From positions 3,527,117 through 3,538,967 of the forward strand of contig CM022677.1 of the NCBI GenBank assembly GCA_012295275.1: DNA of 11,851 nucleotides, given 5' to 3'. The position numbers and the translations under genes are program-made. Positions 6,338 to 11,851 of the stretch are shown here, piece by piece. Position 1 is the stretch's first letter, and each line of letters begins with the position of its first letter. Under the pieces are notes generated by a model that did not search any database, had not been told where the DNA came from, and was given only the letters and a program-made list of their open reading frames with translations. Origin of the DNA: Chrysomallon squamiferum. Lineage: Eukaryota > Mollusca > Gastropoda > Neomphalida > Peltospiridae.

Positions 6338-9300
6338 CTGAAACAAAATATAAACAATAAATATAGAAGTAAATATAAAAATATGAAAGGCTTATTTATT
6401 AGATGTATTTCTTCATTTTCAGAAAAGCTCAGATTATCTGTATATCAATTTTAATCTGTCAGTTTTAGTTTTCAATCCACATGTTTTGGTTGTATTTTTT
6501 GTAATGCTACCTTCCGCTGAAGAAATTGGAAAGTGAAAAATAAAATAAAAATGGTGTTAATTTTAATTGATAATAATTTCCTTTTCTTTAAATTTTTCAT
6601 CTGATTTTATCTTTTTTCTAGAGGAATTAATTCTCCTCTGCCATAAAGTATTTTTACAATTCCTTTTACCATTTTAACTGCACATTACAAACAAGATTAT
6701 TTTACATTTGGCAAGTCTGCTATACACAGAGCAATAGAGCCAGACACTTACATGTTCAGATAAAATGTTTTTTTAATACTAGTAAGATATACTCTGCACT
6801 AACTTCACGAGTTAAAAACCTACCAATCCCACCACCAGCATGTGGAGGTGCCCCATACTTGAATGCATCAATGTATCCCTTTATCTTCTCTGTATCTGTA
6901 AACACATAAAATATTTAATAAACACTTGTTTAACTGCAACAGTTTATAAAACCTCCACTGAGAGGAACTGAACCAGAGTGAGAATCTTTTGTTATTAGAT
7001 GTTGCCTGAAATAGTAGTTTATCCAATCAGTTATATAGCTGTAACAACCATCAAGATCTTTTCATAATTTGAAGGCAAATTTTTAAATTATCTTTACAGA
7101 TTTTTTGAAAATGACATACTATTCACACAGATTTTAAACACTATTAATCCAATAGTCAAATCATACACAATTTTCATATTTTGATGCAAACTTTGTGTTA
7201 TTGTTACATATTTTTTATACTTTTAATAAAAATGTCATATTATTCTTACAGATTTTTTGTACATTCAACCTAAACATAATGTTATTCTACCAAGTTCAAC
7301 AACCTTTTTACCTGCCTTTGTATCTGAGAAGTAACCTTTTCAACTTACATTACCCCAGATGCCAAAAATAAAACCATTCTTCTCAACATCGAAAGCTTTT
7401 CCTTAGCCTCAGACAGCAATGGGTACTTCATACCCTGCAGAAACTGGTTAATTAATGACTTACCTATTTCATGAAGTTTGGCTCTTTCAAGCAGGAATTC
7501 TGGATCGTGGATTCTCTGAGCTCCTGACAAAATTTCCTAAACATGTCATAAGAATTGGACCATTTCTAGAATGGGAAAAAAGATAATATTAATACAGACT
7601 TGCACATATATATTTTGTTAAATGTGTACAATAATTAGCATCCATCAGCTAAAATGAAGATATGCAAGATTTATTTATTTTTCAAAATTCGTAATATTTT
7701 TTTTATTAAACGAGATGCATTTACTCTTTAGCATAAAACACAGCTAGTAATGAAATATCTATAAATATAAATTTGTGAAAAATAAATATTTCATTCAAGT
7801 TATCAATCCGTGCTTCCTTTTTCATTCTTCTGCATATGTTCAAAAAGTTAGTTCAAATGATTATAATGAACAGTTTTTATTTGACTTATGAGAAAGTACA
7901 GGCGTACTTCATTTTTGGGGTCTGGCATTGTGTAGAATGGACGTACAGACAATGGGAATTTGTCCAGAATGATGAAGTCTGTATCATACTGAAAATAAAA
8001 TAAATAATTGAAAATATTAAATAACAAGTTTGAAATATGAAGTTCAAATAAATCCAGAAACAAAGTAAAAAATTCTATAAATAATTTTTAAGACAATAAA
8101 AAATAATAAAGACTAATAAAGAGTCTAATATAAAAAAGAATATTATTAAAGTACTCAAAATAAAATAATACATCACTGATATCACTAAATAAAAATCTTT
8201 AGATATTATGAAAAAAACAAATAGACACCAATAAACATATATGCACATAAAGAGTTAAATATACTAATAAGATGCTTAACTTAAACTGTCAATTAAACTA
8301 TTTTATTTTAAATTGTGAGGATACAAGAACCATAACTCTGACAATATTAATTTTCACTGAGCACAAACATTATTTCAGCTATTGGAAGTCAAACAATGAT
8401 AAATATACAAATACAAGATTTATCTCAAACAATACCAAAAAGCATATTGACTGTTAACTAAATTACACTTTAATATGTAATACTGACCAAATTTAAATTT
8501 TTTTATTTTTAAGTTATGAAATTTTCTGATTATTTCTTCAAATTTTTGATGTTAGTAAATTTAAATTTTAAATTTTTCTTTAACCTTTGCTTTGACGAGC
8601 AGTTTTTCTGCAGGTGTACTCAGGTCATCTCCCTCCTCCATCTCTACCCCTGCCTCTTTTAACATAAGCACACCCTCCCAATAGTCAAGTCTCAAACTGA
8701 AATAACAAAATACCAGTGTAATGCATTCATGTCATGTGAATACTTCAAAATAATAATAATTTTAATTATCATGCAAACTGTCATACTTTACCATGACAAA
8801 AGATTAATGTGAAGTGAAAAAGTAATATGAAAATATACAAAACATATATATATATTTTTTGCTATTCATATAATCTTGAAAAATATGTTATCGCATCTAA
8901 TCAGAATTTAAAAAATAAATAAATAAAAATTTAAATGGATTGTTACTTAATGTTTGTTTTATATTTTGTTAGTAGTTTAAAATAATAATGATAATCATAA
9001 TAAATAAATAAATATGGAGCAGTGTGAAAATAAACAAAAAATAAAGGTTTATGATTTACTTAGCTTTGTAATATTAAAATTCTGAGATACAAATCCACTG
9101 CCTAACAGATACAACAAAAACATAATTTAAAAAAAAAAAGATGTCTGGTTTAATAATAAAATACCTGGGTTCCAGAAATTTAAAAGGTTCTGCTGGATAC
9201 TGCTTGTGAACAAGAGAAATTTCTTCTGCAAAGCTGGAAAAAAAAAAAATTATTATTATTTTACATTGGTATGACCCAATAATATTTCCCGAAAAACTCT

Positions 9301-10921
9301 GAATATTTTAATTTACAAGACAATAGCAAAAAAATGTATTTCTATATTTATCTGGAATTTCTATACCTCATTTAGAAAGTTTTTGGTTTAGATAATCAAA
9401 AATTGCTATGGATGACTATGAATTTTTAAATGCACCATTTTGATGATGAACCACTTATGAAATTAAGAATCACCAACACCATTATAAAATATTATAACAT
9501 CTAAGTTGCATTTTCTTCACCTGAAGAAAAATAGCATTACAAATCTTTTTCATTCTTCCAACTGCTTTGTATGCAATTTTGTTTCTGTATAGTTTATAAA
9601 CCTATGTAATTATTGTTCATTTATCATTAAATTTTAATCTGTAAGTTTCTCCGCATACTTTTCTTGAAGCCCCTTGAAGATGGCAATGAACATGTTTCCA
9701 ATCAGGTCAACAACCTCGTGGTAGTGGTAGTTGAAGGCCATTTCAACATCAAGACCAACAAATTCAGTTAAATGGCGATGTGTGTTGGAGTCTTCTGCTC
9801 TGAATACTATTAAAAATAAAATTGTCAAAAATGAGATGTTTTACCAATAAAATCCAAACATAATAAATAATATATGAGATTTTACTAACAGTATTATAAA
9901 ATGTTTGCTAGAAACATAACATTCATGGAATATTTTTATGGATTTCAACATATTTTTGTTCTACGTTTTGTGCTGTCACAACAGAATGCATACTGTTACA
10001 ATAAAACAGAATCTATTAATTCAAACGCATTAAGCTACATCTCAAAATTCAAAAAAATCATAATTTAATGCACTAATTTGAACATTTTTAAAGAATTATT
10101 AAGAATAAAATTAAACACAAATGTAACAAGTTTCCATACATTCTCTATTGACGATCTGTAAAAGATATATCAATGATAACAGTAAATAAAATATTTTAAA
10201 CAAAACAAACCAGCTCCAACTGTGAAAACTTTGTCCAGGTCACCACAGACTGCCATCTGTTTATACAACTGCGGAGACTGGGCAAGAAAAGCTTTCAATT
10301 TGAAGTACGAAACTTCAAACACGTTCGCACCACCTTCAGAGGCAGCTGAAAAATACAACAAACAATTAGAAAACTTAACAGATTTTTAAAACAAGAATTT
10401 ATTACCTCCCTTGTAATTAAATACAACAAACAATTAGAAAACTTAACAGATTTTTAAAACAAGAATTTATTACCTCCCTTGTAATTAAATACAACAAACA
10501 ATTAGAAAACTTAACAGATTTTTAAAACAAGAATTTGTTACCTCCCTTGTAATTAAATACAACAAACAATTAGAAAACTTAACAGATTTTTAAAACAAGA
10601 ATTTATTATGTAATGTATTTTGGAAAAAAAATTTATACATTTTATTAGGAATGTATTTTGGAAGAGAAAAATACATTTAAGGTATGAAACCATATTGTAG
10701 TAAAATTCATACTTATGATAGAGACTAAAAGTGAAGTGTATTAATTATTAAGGGATTTTATTTGTTTTACTGCATATTCAATTGTTTACATATTTGTTTT
10801 ACTTTGTTATGAATATTTAAATAAGAATATAAATAAATAAATAACAACAACAATAACAAATGATGATATAAAAAAAGAAGAAAAGAACGTTGTTATGGTA
10901 GAAATGAATGTCAGTTTTCTA

Positions 10922-10968
<47 letters not shown>

Positions 10969-11166
10969 ATTAACTGAATGACTTAGTTACTTACCAGATA
11001 TGATTTTGGGTGTGTGGATCTCAACAAAGCCTCGATTTACTAAATAATTTCTGAAAAATTTACAAACTCCGGCTTCTACTCGGAACAGAGCCTGATTTGT
11101 CTGCGTTCTTAGATCAATCACACGATTGTGAAGTCTCGTATCCTGGTTCACACGAGTCAGGGCATT
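6246..11166 (-). CDS. DARS1: Cytosolic aspartyl-tRNA synthetase, C-terminal nine exons (partial, frame-broken)
   Basis: Class IIb synthetase that activates Asp with ATP and charges tRNA-Asp in the cytosol; in animals it belongs to the multi-synthetase complex. Exons in coding order are 11166-10995, 10345-10211, 9806-9659, 9233-9165, 8696-8585, 7988-7908, 7565-7464, 6895-6824 and 6337-6246. All are GT-AG with matching phases. They give about 326 residues that align to the last 330 or so of the human protein (501 residues). Visible features are motif 1 in exon 11166-10995, the QSPQLYKQ substrate-binding segment, motif 2 ([15 protein letters not shown]) and motif 3 (GGGIGMERV). The anticodon-binding domain is off the right edge. 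Exon 7565-7464 is 10 nt short at the conserved MRGE site, so the literal reading stops at its last codon. The C-terminus has HDPKRL where RDPKRL is near-invariant. Family identity is very secure; whether this copy is functional is in doubt. Confidence 0.95.
6338..6823 (-). other. DARS1 last intron, AT-rich
   Basis: 486 bp of AT-rich intron with no clear repeat, RNA gene or open frame of note. Confidence 0.8.
6824..6895 (-). CDS. DARS1: DARS1 exon with [10 protein letters not shown] (72 nt)
   Basis: The acceptor is TTTACAG just above 6895 and the donor GTAGGT. It encodes [20 protein letters not shown] and GGI. The first two bases finish an Asp codon and the last base starts the Gly of GGGIG. 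This is the first half of class II motif 3. Confidence 0.95.
6896..7463 (-). other. DARS1 intron with a coding-like stretch and an old duplication
   Basis: The first 120 bases after the donor (7463 down to 7345) are richer in GC and stay open in the true DARS1 frame up to TAA 7347-7345. Farther on there is a diverged duplication near 7059-7257. The rest is AT-rich. Confidence 0.7.
7059..7257. repeat. Diverged tandem duplication, about 112-121 bp period
   Basis: TTTTCATA-TTTGA-GCAAA occurs at 7059 and 7171. AAATG-CATA-TATTC--ACAGATTTT occurs near 7109-7135 and 7230-7256. The order is conserved and the spacing differs by a few bases. Divergence is high. Confidence 0.5.
7464..7565 (-). CDS. DARS1: DARS1 exon with an internal 10-nt deletion
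   Basis: The acceptor is CCCATTCTAG just above 7565 and the donor GTAAGT. It opens KWSNSYDMF (7565-7539), which joins PKNE from the previous exon. Two bases (7538-7537) then replace the 12 expected for the conserved [24 protein letters not shown] follows in a different frame and joins the next exon correctly as HEID-TEK. The literal reading ends at TAG 7466-7464, the last three exon bases. In yeast AspRS, from memory, the Asp of SYDMF and a Glu of RGEE hold Mg-ATP, so the gap falls in the active site. Confidence 0.92.
   Translation of the reverse strand, partial: KWSNSYDMFRKFCQELRESTIQNSCLKEPNFMK
7566..7907 (-). other. DARS1 intron, AT-rich
   Basis: 342 bp. I searched it on the DARS1 strand for an upstream exon that might encode the missing MRGE residues and found none. 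Confidence 0.8.
7908..7988 (-). CDS. DARS1: DARS1 exon, YDTDF to PKNE
   Basis: The acceptor is TTATTTTCAG just above 7988 and the donor GTACGC. It has 27 codons: [20 protein letters not shown] then [16 protein letters not shown] is a strong AspRS signature in the catalytic core. Phase is 0 at both ends. Confidence 0.95.
7989..8584 (-). other. DARS1 intron, AT-rich
   Basis: 596 bp, very A-rich on the + strand, with short AATAA-type repeats near 8090-8170. The open frames here have no domain and AT-driven codons. Confidence 0.8.
8585..8696 (-). CDS. DARS1: DARS1 exon, LRLDY to KAK
   Basis: The acceptor is TTATTTCAG just above 8696 and the donor GTTAAA. It encodes [20 protein letters not shown], then [17 protein letters not shown]. 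It aligns with human LRLEYCEAL...DDLSTPNEKLLGHLVKEK but is three residues shorter between LL and VK. This stretch forms part of the insertion in the catalytic core. The contraction is in frame. Confidence 0.92.
8697..9164 (-). other. DARS1 intron, AT-rich
   Basis: 468 bp with a (TA)n near 8846-8855 and scattered AATA and AAAT runs. I see nothing else in it. Confidence 0.8.
9165..9233 (-). CDS. DARS1: DARS1 short exon (69 nt)
   Basis: The acceptor is TTCCAG just above 9233 and the donor GTATTT. The first base completes an Asn codon, then [20 protein letters not shown] and EP follow. This aligns with human [22 protein letters not shown]. The last two bases start a Ser codon finished in the next exon (EP-S-LRLDY). 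Confidence 0.93.
9234..9658 (-). other. DARS1 intron, AT-rich
   Basis: 425 bp. The part next to the donor reads in frame as YAEKLTD and resembles the next exon's FAEE start, perhaps by chance. I see no other feature. Confidence 0.75.
9659..9806 (-). CDS. DARS1: DARS1 exon with motif 2
   Basis: The acceptor is TTTTTAATAG just above 9806. The donor is GTATGC, with GT at 9658-9657. It encodes [31 protein letters not shown] and a helix ending FKGLQE. FRAED...HLTEF is class II motif 2, which binds ATP and the tRNA acceptor end. The open frame runs on past the donor (YAEKLTD) and looks like the start of the next exon (FAEE), but phase and the human match place the junction at LQE-N-FAEE. Confidence 0.94.
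9807..10210 (-). other. DARS1 intron, AT-rich
   Basis: 404 bp with no repeat or open frame worth noting. Confidence 0.8.
10211..10345 (-). CDS. DARS1: DARS1 exon with the aspartate-binding segment
   Basis: The acceptor is TTTTTCAG just above 10345, and the donor is GTTTGT from 10210 down. It reads [20 protein letters not shown], then AQSPQLYKQ and [12 protein letters not shown] and QSPQLYKQ are AspRS signatures that line the amino-acid pocket. A 68-bp tandem array begins right upstream of the acceptor. Confidence 0.95.
10349..10608. repeat. 68-bp minisatellite, about 3.8 copies
   Basis: AAATACAACA starts at 10351, 10419, 10487 and 10555, exactly 68 bp apart. Copies are nearly identical; the third has GAATTTGTTA for GAATTTATTA. 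The array ends about 4 bp from the DARS1 exon edge at 10345. On the DARS1 strand three of the units carry a donor-like GGGAG/GTAATA (GT at 10405-10404, 10473-10472 and 10541-10540). Confidence 0.95.
10924..10967. repeat. (TAA)n microsatellite
   Basis: A pure TAA run of about 44 bases (14-15 units) lies within the DARS1 intron, close to its donor end. Confidence 0.95.
10995..11166 (-). CDS. DARS1: DARS1 exon with motif 1 (57 codons plus 1 nt)
   Basis: The acceptor is TTCCCAG just above 11166, and the donor is GTAAGT from 10994 down. It begins [20 protein letters not shown] and ends [11 protein letters not shown]. It covers the class II motif 1 helix and strand with the conserved Pro of HTPKIIS, which builds the dimer interface. 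Confidence 0.95.
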
Positions 11167-11851
11167 CTGGGAAAAATAAAAACAATGGTAGTTAGATAAA
11201 TCATGGGAACTGAAGCAGTTGAGGTGAAATAAAAAAAATAAAAAAAAAAAATGAAAATAAATGAGTTCTTGTTTACATAAGCAAAACATTCTGGATGAAA
11301 TAAAATGAAATAAAAATAATTGATAACAAGAAAATTCATTATCTCACCTTGACTGATGAATTATCATTTATTTACTCCACACTTTACTGGATGATTTGCA
11401 TCATTCAAGCAAAACTATTTTTTTTTTTTAAACAGATTTCACTATAACATATCACCCAATAAACAAGTTTTTATTTTTTTTATTTTTTTAAAGATGACAA
11501 TAAATTCTTGCTGTTTCCTATTGTAAAATTCTTAAGTCTACTGGAGTTGTGTCCCATTATATTCCTAATATGATTCTAAGTTAAAAACAAAACAGGCAGT
11601 CAAAGATGTTTTATTTCCTACACTGATCAACTGTTTGATTTATTTTACAGTTATTTTCACAGTAACATTACTAAAATCAAAATTATTTGTTAAAACAAAA
11701 TTTTTAGAAATAAATTCTGGCTATTTTGACAGCATTTCATATCCTACTTTGAGAAGATTGATAAATTTTATTTTTCACTTCTGTTAACTAACAAATATTA
11801 AAAATAGAGTGTTTTGTTAAAGAAATACTTTCACACAGATAAAAATCTACC
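11167..11851 (-). other. DARS1 intron running off the window
   Basis: 685 bp of AT-rich DNA upstream of the motif 1 exon. No further exon is recognisable. The window ends in a sequence that reads GGTAGAT on the DARS1 strand, which could be the donor of the next upstream exon, but that is only a guess. Confidence 0.7.

Larger units (their letters stand above)
10346..10994 (-). other. DARS1 intron with a 68-bp array and AAT run
   Basis: It holds a 68-bp tandem array (10349-10608) next to the acceptor and a (TAA)n run (10924-10967) near the donor end. Between them is AT-rich DNA. Confidence 0.9.

Noticed and set aside
7537-7539. Splice acceptor TTTAG next to the DARS1 deletion, as if SYDMF were intronic
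   Set aside because: SYDMF would then have to come from another exon, and none exists between 7566 and 7907; the upstream TTCTAG acceptor joins PKNE to KWSNSYDMF in the right phase.
8272-8457. 61-codon + strand open frame
   Set aside because: It lies antisense in a DARS1 intron, has AT-driven codon use and no recognisable domain.
9634-9658. Extension of the motif 2 exon to YAEKLTD and stop
   Set aside because: There is no donor at that end, whereas GTATGC at 9658 gives the right phase and length to the next exon.

Overview
This is nuclear DNA of an animal, most likely a protostome invertebrate. It holds spliced genes with short GT-AG introns, very AT-rich non-coding DNA, and many microsatellites and minisatellites. 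The two genes are recognised from their exon translations. The repeat style (GT/TA-rich satellites, long ATT runs) would suit a mollusc or another lophotrochozoan, but I cannot fix the phylum. No bacterial, viral, CRISPR or RNA-gene features were found.

Left half (54-4938, + strand): the last seven exons of aspartyl aminopeptidase (DNPEP, peptidase family M18), about 259 C-terminal residues of a protein that is about 475 residues in humans. The visible catalytic motifs are RLDN, DNEE, SADQAHA and MHSIRE. Exon 613-770 is one base short, so DNEE and everything after it are out of frame with the exons before.

Middle (4939-6245): a 1.3 kb AT-rich stretch between two convergent 3' ends, holding both 3' UTRs, candidate poly(A) signals and an interleaved inverted-repeat element.

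Right half (6246-11166, - strand): the last nine exons of cytosolic aspartyl-tRNA synthetase (DARS1), about 330 C-terminal residues. They cover the class II catalytic core with motifs 1, 2 and 3. Exon 7464-7565 lacks 10 bases where the conserved MRGE residues belong, which breaks the frame. There is also an Arg to His change near the C-terminus and a three-residue contraction in an insertion. The N-terminal anticodon-binding domain lies beyond 11851.

The two genes work at opposite ends of aspartate use: DNPEP releases N-terminal acidic residues from peptides, and DARS1 charges tRNA-Asp. They sit tail to tail. I see no direct sign of co-regulation. With two frame lesions in 11.9 kb, either the assembly is imperfect here or this is a decaying duplicate of the locus.

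The introns are rich in tandem duplications with periods of about 37, 55, 56, 68, 74, 99 and 112-121 bp. Four of them touch or nearly touch a splice junction.
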